Source of the DNA: Vagococcus coleopterorum
GTDB lineage: Bacteria > Bacillota > Bacilli > Lactobacillales > Vagococcaceae
Length of the DNA stretch: 64,000 bases
Assembly (NCBI RefSeq): GCF_011303955.1
Contig: NZ_CP049886.1
Coordinates: 744,001-808,000, forward strand
Direction of reading: 5' to 3'
The translations under genes were made by a program, and so were the position numbers. A model generated the notes under the pieces. That model was not told the origin of the DNA, made no database searches, and was given only the letters and a program-made list of their open reading frames with translations. Below are positions 46,732-55,278 of the stretch, one piece after another. Every line of letters starts with the position of its first letter. The stretch's first letter is position 1.

Positions 46732-49700
46732 ATGAAACGAAATACAACGAAGTTAATTACATTAATGAGTACCAGTGTTTTAGCTACACAGTTATTAATG
46801 CCAGTGGTATCATTAGCTGTTGATTTGGAAACAAAAGCTGAGACAAGTTTTACAGAGCAATTTAAAGAGACGACAAACTCGGAACTAACTAGCTCAGATC
46901 CAGGGGGAAGCCAAGATAATCTAAGTGACTCGACTGAGAATTCTTTAAATGTCGCAGTTAAGGATGAAATGTCTTCACAACAAGATAGTAATCTATTGAA
47001 TGATGAAAATAACAATGTGGTTGAAAACGAAGCAGCTTCACCAGATGAAGTTATTCCATCTAGTAAACCAATCAACTCAATATTTCCGGATAATGAATTA
47101 GCAACTTTGATAAAGAAAAAATTAAATAAAGCATCTATTTCCTCACCTGTTAGTCAATCAGAATTAGACTCAATAACGGAACTATTATTGAATGGAATGG
47201 ATATGGGATGGGATTTTGAGAGTGTTGAAGGACTTCAATATTTAAATAACCTAACAAAACTTGAAATAGCAGGTAAAACAAGTTCAACTGAAGAAGGAAA
47301 ATTAGATATAAATACACAGATGGATTTGATTTCTAGTTTAAAACAATTAAAAAAATTCTATATTACATTTTCAATGTCAACTGCAATGACACAAGAAACT
47401 GCTAATAAGATTGGTCAGTTGGAAAATTTAACTGAGTTATCTATGAATAATCAAATGTTAGTGAATAATTGTGATTTTTTAACTACGATACCTAATTTGA
47501 GTTTATTGAATATGGTCTCAAACAATATTGAGGATATAAATCCCATTGGTGAGCTTCATAATTTAGTTGCTTTAAATTTAGGAGATAACAAAAGAATTGA
47601 AAACTTAGAGCCATTATCTAATTTGCCTTTTTTAAAAGAGTTGTATTTGTACACAAATAATATAAGTGATGTGACCCCACTTAGTAATATAACTACTTTG
47701 GAAAAAATATATTTGTTTAACAATCATATTATCAATATTGAGTCACTTACTAATCTCAAAAATGCAACTACTATAGATGCAAAAAATCAAACATTCACAA
47801 ATGATCCAATATTATGGCAAAAAAATTTAACAATTATAAACAATACGTTATCACTAAATGATAAGTTACCATTAATTTCAACGATAAGTCATGCAGGGAC
47901 GTATGAACAACCAAACATAAAATGGTTGTTAGACGATGATATAGAAAAAGTGACATATTCATTTAGCTTGGCACTTCCCTTAGAAGATCAATCTAGTTTA
48001 TTTTCTGGCCGAATTACTCAACCTTTATTACCAAATGCTCAAGTAGAAGCAGCGTCAGTTACTGTAAAACATGAAGATAAAGATGGTAAAGAATTAGCGA
48101 AACCAGTCATTCTTGATGGAAACATTGGCGATGCGTACAAATCAGAGTCAGTTAAAATCGATGGTTATACATTGAAAGGAACACCAGCTAATGCATCAGG
48201 AACATTTACAGATAAAGAACAAACAGTTGTATATGTTTATAAAAAAGACCAAGTAGAAGCAGCGTCAGTTACTGTAAAACATGAAGATAAAGATGGTAAA
48301 GAATTAGCGAAACCAGTCATTCTTGATGGAAACATTGGCGATGCGTACAAATCAGAGTCAGTTAAAATCGATGGTTATACATTGAAAGGAACACCAGCTA
48401 ATGCATCAGGAACATTTACAGATAAAGAACAAACAGTTGTATATGTTTATGAAAAAGACCAAGTAGAAGCAGCGTCAGTTACTGTAAAACATGAAGATAA
48501 AGATGGTAAAGAATTAGCGAAACCAGTCATTCTTGATGGAAACATTGGCGATGCGTACAAATCAGAGTCAGTTAAAATCGATGGTTATACATTGAAAGAA
48601 ACACCAGCTAATGCATCAGGAACATTTACAGATAAAGAACAAACAGTTGTATATGTTTATGAAAAAGACCAAGTAGAAGCAGCGTCAGTTACTGTAAAAC
48701 ATGAAGATAAAGATGGTAAAGAATTAGCGAAACCAGTCATTCTTGATGGAAACATTGGCGATGCGTACAAATCAGAGTCAGTTGAAATCGATGGTTATAC
48801 ATTGAAAGAAACACCAGCTAATGCATCAGGAACATTTACAGATAAAGAACAAACAGTTGTATATGTTTATGAAAAAGACCAAGTAGAAGCAGCGTCAGTT
48901 ACTGTAAAACATGAAGATAAAGATGGTAAAGAATTAGCGAAACCAGTCATTCTTGATGGAAACATTGGCGATGCGTACAAATCAGAGTCAGTTGAAATCG
49001 ATGGTTATACATTGAAAGAAACACCAGCTAATGCATCAGGAACATTTACAGATAAAGAACAAACAGTTGTATATGTTTATGAAAAAGACCAAGTAGAAGC
49101 AGCGTCAGTTACTGTAAAACATGAAGATAAAGATGGTAAAGAATTAGCGAAACCAGTCATTCTTGATGGAAACATTGGCGATGCGTACAAATCAGAGTCA
49201 GTTGAAATCGATGGTTATACATTGAAAGAAACACCAGCTAATGCATCAGGAACATTTACAGATAAAGAACAAACAGTTGTATATGTTTATGAAAAAGACC
49301 AAGTAGAAGCAGCGTCAGTTACTGTAAAACATGAAGATAAAGATGGTAAAGAATTAGCGAAACCAGTCATTCTTGATGGAAACATTGGCGATGCGTACAA
49401 ATCAGAGTCGGTTGAAATCGATGGTTATACATTGAAAGAAACACCAGCTAATACATCAGGAACATTTACAGATAAAGAACAAACAGTTGTATATGTTTAT
49501 GAAAAAGATCAAAAACCAACGGAACCAACGGAACCAACGGAACCAACGGAACCAACGGAACCAACGGAACCAACGGAACCAACGGAACCAACGGAGCCAA
49601 CGGAGCCAACGGAACCAACGGAACCAACGGAACCAACGGAACCAACGGAGCCAACGGAACCAACGGAGCCAACGGAGCCAACAGAACCAACAAAGGAACA

Positions 49701-49815
49701 AGAATCCTTACCACAAACTGGTGAAATTAATAATCTAGTGTACTCATTATTAGGATTATTATTAATTAGTATAGCTGGTTTGGTAACATTTCGTTTCAAA
49801 AAAAATAAAAAATAA
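46732..49815 (+). CDS. Leucine-rich repeat / MucBP-repeat LPQTG adhesin B
   Basis: 1027 aa. The signal peptide (MKRNTTKLITLMSTSVLATQ) is almost the same as in adhesin A. A Ser/Asn-rich stretch is followed by an internalin-like LRR domain (about 160-345: LTKLEIAG, LTELSMNN, LVALNLGDNKRIENLEPL, LKELYLYTNNISDVTPL, LEKIYLFNNHI). Seven 70 aa MucBP repeats follow (VTVKHEDKDGKELAKPVILD...), then 19 PTE units and the LPQTGE sorting signal, TM and KKNKK tail. A sortase-anchored adhesin combining protein-binding LRRs and mucin-binding modules. RBS AAAGGAGA. It is tandem to adhesin A, but its N-terminal domain is unrelated. Confidence 0.92.
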   Translation: MKRNTTKLITLMSTSVLATQLLMPVVSLAVDLETKAETSFTEQFKETTNSELTSSDPGGSQDNLSDSTENSLNVAVKDEMSSQQDSNLLNDENNNVVENEAASPDEVIPSSKPINSIFPDNELATLIKKKLNKASISSPVSQSELDSITELLLNGMDMGWDFESVEGLQYLNNLTKLEIAGKTSSTEEGKLDINTQMDLISSLKQLKKFYITFSMSTAMTQETANKIGQLENLTELSMNNQMLVNNCDFLTTIPNLSLLNMVSNNIEDINPIGELHNLVALNLGDNKRIENLEPLSNLPFLKELYLYTNNISDVTPLSNITTLEKIYLFNNHIINIESLTNLKNATTIDAKNQTFTNDPILWQKNLTIINNTLSLNDKLPLISTISHAGTYEQPNIKWLLDDDIEKVTYSFSLALPLEDQSSLFSGRITQPLLPNAQVEAASVTVKHEDKDGKELAKPVILDGNIGDAYKSESVKIDGYTLKGTPANASGTFTDKEQTVVYVYKKDQVEAASVTVKHEDKDGKELAKPVILDGNIGDAYKSESVKIDGYTLKGTPANASGTFTDKEQTVVYVYEKDQVEAASVTVKHEDKDGKELAKPVILDGNIGDAYKSESVKIDGYTLKETPANASGTFTDKEQTVVYVYEKDQVEAASVTVKHEDKDGKELAKPVILDGNIGDAYKSESVEIDGYTLKETPANASGTFTDKEQTVVYVYEKDQVEAASVTVKHEDKDGKELAKPVILDGNIGDAYKSESVEIDGYTLKETPANASGTFTDKEQTVVYVYEKDQVEAASVTVKHEDKDGKELAKPVILDGNIGDAYKSESVEIDGYTLKETPANASGTFTDKEQTVVYVYEKDQVEAASVTVKHEDKDGKELAKPVILDGNIGDAYKSESVEIDGYTLKETPANTSGTFTDKEQTVVYVYEKDQKPTEPTEPTEPTEPTEPTEPTEPTEPTEPTEPTEPTEPTEPTEPTEPTEPTEPTEPTEPTKEQESLPQTGEINNLVYSLLGLLLISIAGLVTFRFKKNKK
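48037..49506 (+). repeat. Seven tandem 210-bp MucBP coding repeats
   Basis: The motif CAAGTAGAAGCAGCGTCAGT recurs with a 210-bp period. Variant codons form a gradient: KIDGYTLKG in copies 1-2, KIDGYTLKE in copy 3, EIDGYTLKE in copies 4-7. This is a footprint of stepwise unequal crossing-over. Confidence 0.97.
49516..49695 (+). repeat. 9-bp PTE codon repeats, 19 units plus PTK
   Basis: CCAACGGAA/G units encoding the Pro-Thr-Glu linker. The array is expanded relative to the 7 units of adhesin A. Codon-level variation (GAA/GAG, ACG/ACA) gives a barcode shared at the 3' end of both arrays. Confidence 0.95.
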
Positions 49816-49830
49816 GTTATTTAAATAAAA

Positions 49831-49864
49831 AAAAGAGCTTCCGCATTTGCGGAGGCTCTTTTAA
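49831..49864. terminator. Bidirectional terminator of adhesin B and rnjA
   Basis: AAAAGAGCTTCCGC (49831-49844) and GCGGAGGCTCTTTT (49849-49862). Paralogous to the terminator of adhesin A but improved to a longer perfect stem. Confidence 0.9.
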
Positions 49865-49865
49865 A

Positions 49866-51542
49866 TTAGTTATCTTGTGTTAATACCATTGGCATAATCA
49901 TTGGATGACGCTCAGTCTTCTCAACTAGGAATGGTTGTAGTGTTTTAGTGATAACATCTTCTAACATTTTTTCGTTACATTCAGGGTTTTTCAAAGCTTT
50001 CATCATTTCACGAGACACAATACGTTGTGCTTGGTTGATTAAGCTACCTGATTCACGCATGTAGATGAAACCACGTGATAGAATGTCTGGACCAGCAAGG
50101 ATTTGTTGTTTTTTGTAGTCGACAGTTGCAACTGCTAAAACAATTCCTTCTTCTGATAGGTTACGACGTTCGCTAAGAACAGCGTTACCAATATCGCCAA
50201 TACCATTACCATCAACATAGACATCACCAGCTTCAAAATGCCCAGCAATACGAGCACTATCAGCTGTTAAAGCCAACATGTCACCGTTTTGTAAGATAAA
50301 GCAGTTATCCGCTTCAACACCGGTATCTTGAGCTAATTGAGTATGAACTTTAAGCATACGGTATTCACCGTGAACTGGCATAAAGTACTTAGGTTTCATT
50401 AAGCTAAGCATTAATTTTTGTTCTTGTTGGCCACCATGACCAGAAGTGTGAATGTTATTCACTTTACCATGAATAACTTCAGCACCAGCTTCTGCAAGAC
50501 GGTTGATAACACGGTTTACGCTTGTTGTGTTACCAGGAATCGGCGAACTTGAGAAGATGACTGAGTCACCAGGTTGAATTGAAATTTGACGGTGAGTACC
50601 GTTAGCAATACGACTTAACGCAGCCATTGGTTCACCTTGAGAACCTGTACATAAGATTAACATCTCATTTGCAGGGACATTATTAATTTCACGACCATCA
50701 ACAAATGTTCCTTCAGGAGCAGTGATGTAGCCTAATTTTTGACCATTCACAATGGCATTTTCCATACTACGACCAAAGACAGCAACTTTACGGCCTGTTT
50801 TCACAGCCGCTTGTACTGTTTGTTGTAGACGGAAGATATTTGAAGCGAAGGTTGCAAAGATAATACGACCTTCAATTTTTTGGAAGATGCGATCGATTGA
50901 CTCGCCAACCATTTTTTCTGATTTAGTAAAATCAGGTACTTCAGCATTAGTACTATCTGATAGCATACATAGTACACCTTCAGAACCGATTTTTGCCATG
51001 CGTTGTAAGTTTGGTGGTTCACCAACTGGCGTTAAGTCAAATTTAAAGTCACCAGTACAAACAATATTACCTGAAGGGGTCTTAACGACTAAACCTAAAG
51101 CGTCTGGAATACTGTGTGTTGTACGGAAGAAGCTAACAGATGTTTTACGGAATTTAATGACAGTGTCTTCATTAATTTCATGTAAGACAGCATCTCTTAG
51201 TAAACCGTGTTCTTCTAATTTGTTTTTGATTAAAGCCAAGGCTAGTGGTCCAGCATAAATTGGAATGTTAGCTTGCTTTAATAAGAATGGAATACCACCG
51301 ATGTGGTCTTCGTGTCCATGGGTGATAACTAACCCTTTAACTTTAGGCAAGTTTTCAATGATGTAGCTGTAATCAGGGATAACATAATCAATTCCTAAAA
51401 GATCATCTTCAGGGAATTTAATCCCAGCATCAACGATGATAATTTCATCTTGGAACTGAACCCCATATGTATTTTTCCCGATTTCACCTAATCCACCAAT
51501 CCCAAAAACACCAGTTTCGTTGTTTTTAATAGTGGGTTTCAT
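49866..51542 (-). CDS. rnjA: Ribonuclease J1
   Basis: 558 aa metallo-beta-lactamase/beta-CASP RNase with 5'-3' exo- and endonuclease activity on mRNA and rRNA. Metal-binding motif [10 protein letters not shown], then [16 protein letters not shown] and the beta-CASP part [32 protein letters not shown] and [15 protein letters not shown]. The C-terminal domain is present. It starts 1 bp after the rpoY stop and is co-transcribed with it, as in most Firmicutes. Full length. Confidence 0.97.
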   Translation of the reverse strand: MKPTIKNNETGVFGIGGLGEIGKNTYGVQFQDEIIIVDAGIKFPEDDLLGIDYVIPDYSYIIENLPKVKGLVITHGHEDHIGGIPFLLKQANIPIYAGPLALALIKNKLEEHGLLRDAVLHEINEDTVIKFRKTSVSFFRTTHSIPDALGLVVKTPSGNIVCTGDFKFDLTPVGEPPNLQRMAKIGSEGVLCMLSDSTNAEVPDFTKSEKMVGESIDRIFQKIEGRIIFATFASNIFRLQQTVQAAVKTGRKVAVFGRSMENAIVNGQKLGYITAPEGTFVDGREINNVPANEMLILCTGSQGEPMAALSRIANGTHRQISIQPGDSVIFSSSPIPGNTTSVNRVINRLAEAGAEVIHGKVNNIHTSGHGGQQEQKLMLSLMKPKYFMPVHGEYRMLKVHTQLAQDTGVEADNCFILQNGDMLALTADSARIAGHFEAGDVYVDGNGIGDIGNAVLSERRNLSEEGIVLAVATVDYKKQQILAGPDILSRGFIYMRESGSLINQAQRIVSREMMKALKNPECNEKMLEDVITKTLQPFLVEKTERHPMIMPMVLTQDN

Positions 51543-51543
51543 T

Positions 51544-51759
51544 TTATTTGAACTCCGTTAAAGAAAACTCAGCATTTTCTTTTTCGTAATCTAAGTGATT
51601 ACCTTCTAGTAGTTGAACCAACTCAATGTGGTATGGGGTATTGTCTTCAACTGTCATACGTGCCGCAACTTCTGAATCAGCTTCTAAGTAAAGTGATTTA
51701 GTTTGCTCTCTTTTTGGGTTACGTGTTTTTGTTTCTTGATAAAAAACTTTATAAATCAT
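51544..51759 (-). CDS. rpoY: RNA polymerase epsilon subunit
   Basis: 71 aa. [20 protein letters not shown]...[11 protein letters not shown] and [22 protein letters not shown] are the signature of the small Firmicute epsilon subunit (YkzG/RpoY), which binds near the beta' jaw. RBS AAGGAGACAG. First gene of rpoY-rnjA, behind a leader of about 220 nt rich in hairpins. Confidence 0.96.
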   Translation of the reverse strand: MIYKVFYQETKTRNPKREQTKSLYLEADSEVAARMTVEDNTPYHIELVQLLEGNHLDYEKENAEFSLTEFK

Positions 51760-51789
51760 AAATCTGTCTCCTTCGTCCCCGTAGGGTAG

Positions 51790-52012
51790 TTTTATTCAAA
51801 GATAGAAAAAATCTATCAGCGTTGTTAATAACGGATTACAACAAATTGCACATACTAAAATGAGGTGGTTAGCACCTGTTCTAAACTTATTAAGCAAATT
51901 AAACTGAGGTTAAACTTGCTTGGAATAGAGCGGCTATTCCTCTGATTAAACATCATAGACTTTAAGTTATCTGTTTAATAAAATACGTGAACGTTATAAT
52001 TAAATTAATTCT
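51790..52012 (-). promoter_or_regulatory. Hairpin-rich leader of rpoY-rnjA
   Basis: No ORF. Going toward rpoY on minus: ATTAAACA (from 51979) / TGTTTAAT (to 51945), GGAATAG/CTATTCC at 51940-51922, CAGGTGC..CACCTC around 51863-51878, and GATAG/CTATC around 51800-51816. An AT-rich promoter area (TAGAAT, TATAAC) lies around 51990-52015. Together these look like a structured 5' UTR. Confidence 0.5.
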
Positions 52013-52213
52013 ATCATAATATTAGTAATAAGTATAGAAGACTGTTCTATTTCAGTGATAATAATGCCGTGATTTTTTACAAGCAGAAAAAAGAGCAATT
52101 GCACAGAACTTGCTCATAAAACTGTCATTTAGGTTGCATTGATATTCCGCTTTATAGTATCTTTAGATAAAATACAACTGGGTGTTTTAAGTTTTGTAAG
52201 GAGGAATAAAGAG

Positions 52214-53095
52214 ATGACTAAAAATAACAAAGAACTTTTATCAAATATCATTAAAATTACGATTGGGGCATTTATTTTCTCTGCTTCCGTTCAAGTTATG
52301 GCTATTCCTAACAACTTAGGTGAGGGTGGGGTAACGGGGATTACCATGATTTTGAAGTATTTATATGATATTCCTACTGCTTATACAAATATGTTCTTTA
52401 ATGCGATTTTACTGGTAATTGGCTATAAGTTTTTAGATAAAAAAACCATCTTTTATACACTGTATGCCATCGCTATTATTTCTGTTTTCTTACATCTCTT
52501 AGAACCATATCCATTCCAAACTAGTGAAGTAATCATTGGTGCGATTGGTGCCGGTGTCTTAATGGGGATCGGTATTGGCTTGATTATGCGTGGTAATGGA
52601 ACAACAGCAGGCAGTGGGATTTTAGCGAAGTTAGCGAATAAATACTTAGGTTGGAACACCAGCTACGCTATGTTATTTTTTGATTTGATTGTTGTCATTC
52701 CATCAGCTTTTGTCATTGGAATTGAAAGCATGATGTTCACCTTTGTTTCATTAGCTGTTTCTACAAAACTCTTAGACTTCATTCTTGAAGGGTCTAATCC
52801 TAAAAAATCGATCACGATTATTTCAGAAAAACATGAAGCGGTTGCCAAAGAAATTAGCGATCAACTTGGACGTGGTTTAACCGTAGTTGATGGGGTTGGT
52901 TACTATCAAAAAAATCCTAAGACGATTTTGTATGTGGTAATTAGTCGTCAGCAATTATTACCGATTCAAAAAATTATTAATGAGATTGATCCTTTAGCAT
53001 TTGTCATTATTAATGATGTTCAAAGTGTGATTGGCGAAGGTTTTACTCGCGAGTTTTTTGATGAGGAAGAAGAATTAAATCCAAATGAAATGTAA
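52214..53095 (+). CDS. YitT family membrane protein
   Basis: 293 aa from the ATG at 52214 (AAGGAGG 9-10 nt upstream). Five to six TM segments (ITIGAFIFSASVQVMAIPNN, NMFFNAILLVIGYKF, IIGAIGAGVLMGIGIGLIMR, MLFFDLIVVIPSAFVIG). GNGTTAGSGILAKLANK is a YitT hallmark, and the C-terminal cytoplasmic DUF2179 domain follows (RGLTVVDGVGYYQKNPKTIL, IDPLAFVIINDVQSVIGEGF). Function unknown; transport is suspected. Monocistronic. Confidence 0.9.
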   Translation: MTKNNKELLSNIIKITIGAFIFSASVQVMAIPNNLGEGGVTGITMILKYLYDIPTAYTNMFFNAILLVIGYKFLDKKTIFYTLYAIAIISVFLHLLEPYPFQTSEVIIGAIGAGVLMGIGIGLIMRGNGTTAGSGILAKLANKYLGWNTSYAMLFFDLIVVIPSAFVIGIESMMFTFVSLAVSTKLLDFILEGSNPKKSITIISEKHEAVAKEISDQLGRGLTVVDGVGYYQKNPKTILYVVISRQQLLPIQKIINEIDPLAFVIINDVQSVIGEGFTREFFDEEEELNPNEM

Positions 53096-53097
53096 AT

Positions 53098-53132
53098 AAA
53101 AAAGAGTGAACGGTTAAGTTCACTCTTTTTAT
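53098..53132. terminator. Bidirectional terminator, yitT-like / gatD
   Basis: AAAGAGTGAAC (53101-53111) and GTTCACTCTTT (53118-53128), with A and T runs outside. Confidence 0.9.
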
Positions 53133-53791
53133 TTTGCATATTTTTTATCTAAGATAATATCGACTAAGCGTTTTGCTAAGTGGGGATTACGAGCTAGGAT
53201 TGGACCGTGTAAGTAACTACAGAAAGTGTTTTTATAAATAGCGCCTTCACCGTTGTCTTTTCCGTTATTACCATAACCAGTCGTGACAGTTCCAAGTGGC
53301 TTTTCACCTTCGCCTAAGTAAGTCACACCATTGTGGTTTTCGAATCCCACATAAGTTTCATTGAAGGCTTCGTTGTGAATTTCAACATCACCAATGAAAC
53401 GATTATCTTCTTGGCTTTCAGTGTAGTGGTCTAAAGCGCTGATACCAGGTATTTTATCGCCATTGGCACCAATGTAGTAGTGACCAAGCATTTGATAACC
53501 ACCGCAAATTGCTAAGATGACACCCTCATCTTCAATGTATTGTGTTAAGGCTTCTTTTTTAGTTTGTAAGTCTTTCGATACGATTGTTTGCTCGTAGTCT
53601 TGACCACCACCAAAAAAGATAAAATCAAACTCATCAGGATTAAACTCTTCATAGATGCTGACGATTTTAGATTCAAAAGCCACACCTTGTTGTTTGGCAA
53701 CGTGAGCCATCATTAACATATTACCGTTGTCGCCATAGGTATTAAGTAGGTTGCCGTAAAGGTGGCAAGCTCGAATTACTTTTTCTGCCAT
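53129..53791 (-). CDS. gatD: Lipid II isoglutaminyl synthase, glutaminase subunit GatD
   Basis: A 220 aa class I glutamine amidotransferase. Nucleophile Cys in VILAICGGYQMLG, and His in SYLHGPILARNPHLA; the N-terminal RACHLYGNLLNTYGDNGNM binds substrate. With MurT it converts D-Glu of the stem peptide of lipid II to D-isoGln, needed for efficient crosslinking and low charge of the wall. It directly follows murT (1-bp spacing). Confidence 0.96.
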   Translation of the reverse strand: MAEKVIRACHLYGNLLNTYGDNGNMLMMAHVAKQQGVAFESKIVSIYEEFNPDEFDFIFFGGGQDYEQTIVSKDLQTKKEALTQYIEDEGVILAICGGYQMLGHYYIGANGDKIPGISALDHYTESQEDNRFIGDVEIHNEAFNETYVGFENHNGVTYLGEGEKPLGTVTTGYGNNGKDNGEGAIYKNTFCSYLHGPILARNPHLAKRLVDIILDKKYAK

Positions 53792-53792
53792 C

Positions 53793-55136
53793 TTACATTC
53801 CTCCTTTAATATAGCCTTGGTTAGCTAATTCTTTACGTAATTGGAGAACAGCTGTATAAGTTGCTAAGATAAAGACATCATCAGTTGGCGCAGACTTAAT
53901 TTCTTCAATCACCTCTTGGAAAGAAGCGGCTTCTGTCATAATACTATCTTCAATGCCAGCTACGGTTAAACGTAAGCTCATATCTTTGCGACGATCGCCA
54001 CCTGTAATGACTTTAGGAATGGCCATGTCAGCAAATGCTTCGTGATTCCCATCCCAAATCCAACTAATATCAATCCCGTCAGCATAGTTAGCGTTTAATA
54101 AGCTAACTAATGAGAAAGGACGTGGTGCTAAGTCGATCATGTCGATGACTTGGTTTAATCCCACAGGGTTTTTAACTAAGACTAGGGTACAACGTTTGCC
54201 GTCAACTTCAATAACTTCTTGACGACCAAATACTTTTTCGTCATAAGCTAAGCCTTTACGGATTTTATCTGCAGAGACACCATAGTGTTCGCCAATTGCA
54301 GCCGCAGATAAAGCGTTATAGACGTTATACAAACCGCCGACTTCGATGTTGTAATCTTCCCCATCAATTGTGAATGCAGCTGAGGTATTAGTCATATCGC
54401 CTAAGGCAGTTAATTGATAATCTAATTCTGGACGTTTGAAGTCACAGTTAGCACAGTAGTATTTACCTAAGTTACTATAAGTAATCATTTTGTAGTGTAA
54501 AATGTGCTGGCAGTTAGGACAAAGCACCCCATCTGTATTGTAGTGAGCCATCATTTCACTGTCTTCTTGATGGTTAAAGCCATAATACTCACGAGGATTG
54601 ACCGTTTCAACGGAATTGAAAATTGGTAAATCGCCATTGGCTAAAATTGTTGCTTCAGGTGCTTTGGCTGCGCCATCAACAATTAATTTATAGGTGGTAT
54701 AGATTTCTCCGTAACGATCCATCTGGTCACGGAAGATATTTGTGAATAAGAATAGTTTAGGTTTGATGTATTCTGTTACCTTACTTAAGCTTGCTTCATC
54801 GATTTCTAAAACCGCAAATTTTTTACTGTTTTTATTTCCTTTAGCGCTTAAGAAAGTCGAAACAATTCCTTGAGCCATATTGGCACCAGTCGGGTTTGTT
54901 AAAACGTGGTCAAATTCTTGCTTCAAGACATTAACTGTTAAGGCAGTCGTTAGAGTCTTTCCGTTTGTACCAGTCACTACAATCACTTCATAGTCTTTGG
55001 CTAAAGTGTCTAAAATATGTGGATCAATCTTTAAGGCTAATTTACCTGGTAGACTGCTACCACCTTTAGTAAAGTTTGTTAAAAACCATTGGCTAGATTT
55101 ACCAACTGTTTTGGCTAATTGACTACGTAAAGTCAT
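53793..55136 (-). CDS. murT: Lipid II isoglutaminyl synthase, MurT subunit
   Basis: A 447 aa Mur-ligase-like enzyme. ATP-binding VVTGTNGKTLTTALTVNVL, LEIDEASLSKV and FTNIFRDQMDRYGE match the family. A zinc ribbon insertion typical of MurT is present: CPNCQHIL (about 208-211) and YCANCDFKRPE. The C-terminal DUF1727 domain follows. It forms the MurT-GatD amidating complex at the inner membrane face. RBS AGGAGGAAT. First gene of murT-gatD. Confidence 0.96.
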   Translation of the reverse strand: MTLRSQLAKTVGKSSQWFLTNFTKGGSSLPGKLALKIDPHILDTLAKDYEVIVVTGTNGKTLTTALTVNVLKQEFDHVLTNPTGANMAQGIVSTFLSAKGNKNSKKFAVLEIDEASLSKVTEYIKPKLFLFTNIFRDQMDRYGEIYTTYKLIVDGAAKAPEATILANGDLPIFNSVETVNPREYYGFNHQEDSEMMAHYNTDGVLCPNCQHILHYKMITYSNLGKYYCANCDFKRPELDYQLTALGDMTNTSAAFTIDGEDYNIEVGGLYNVYNALSAAAIGEHYGVSADKIRKGLAYDEKVFGRQEVIEVDGKRCTLVLVKNPVGLNQVIDMIDLAPRPFSLVSLLNANYADGIDISWIWDGNHEAFADMAIPKVITGGDRRKDMSLRLTVAGIEDSIMTEAASFQEVIEEIKSAPTDDVFILATYTAVLQLRKELANQGYIKGGM

Positions 55137-55241
55137 GTTATATTCCTCCTATGCTGCTCTTGGAAAGAGCTAGGTGCAATTTTTATCTTGTTAATCATAC
55201 CATAATTTATTTTTATTTTTAAGTCAGACTATTAACTTAAG

Positions 55242-55276
55242 AAAAACCTATCCTTTCTAGAAGGATAGGTTTTTCG
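55242..55276. terminator. Intrinsic terminator after ktrB
   Basis: A perfect 14-bp inverted repeat AAAAACCTATCCTT / AAGGATAGGTTTTT with a short loop. On minus it closes ktrB. Confidence 0.92.
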
Positions 55277-55278
55277 TT

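Noticed and set aside
44715..49506. CRISPR-like regular repeats
   Set aside because: Periods of 204 and 210 bp with no spacers, entirely in-frame coding for MucBP domains.
49456..49799. Long open frames on both strands over the PTE repeats
   Set aside because: They are shadows of the 9-bp repeat; the encoded low-complexity strings have no RBS and lie antisense or out of frame to adhesin B.
50752..51258. 168 aa open frame antisense to rnjA
   Set aside because: No RBS, lies wholly inside a highly conserved gene, and the translated text shows no domain.
52092..52116. GAGCAA/TTGCTC hairpin before the YitT gene as a riboswitch
   Set aside because: Only a 6-bp stem with no further structure or T run; too little to claim.
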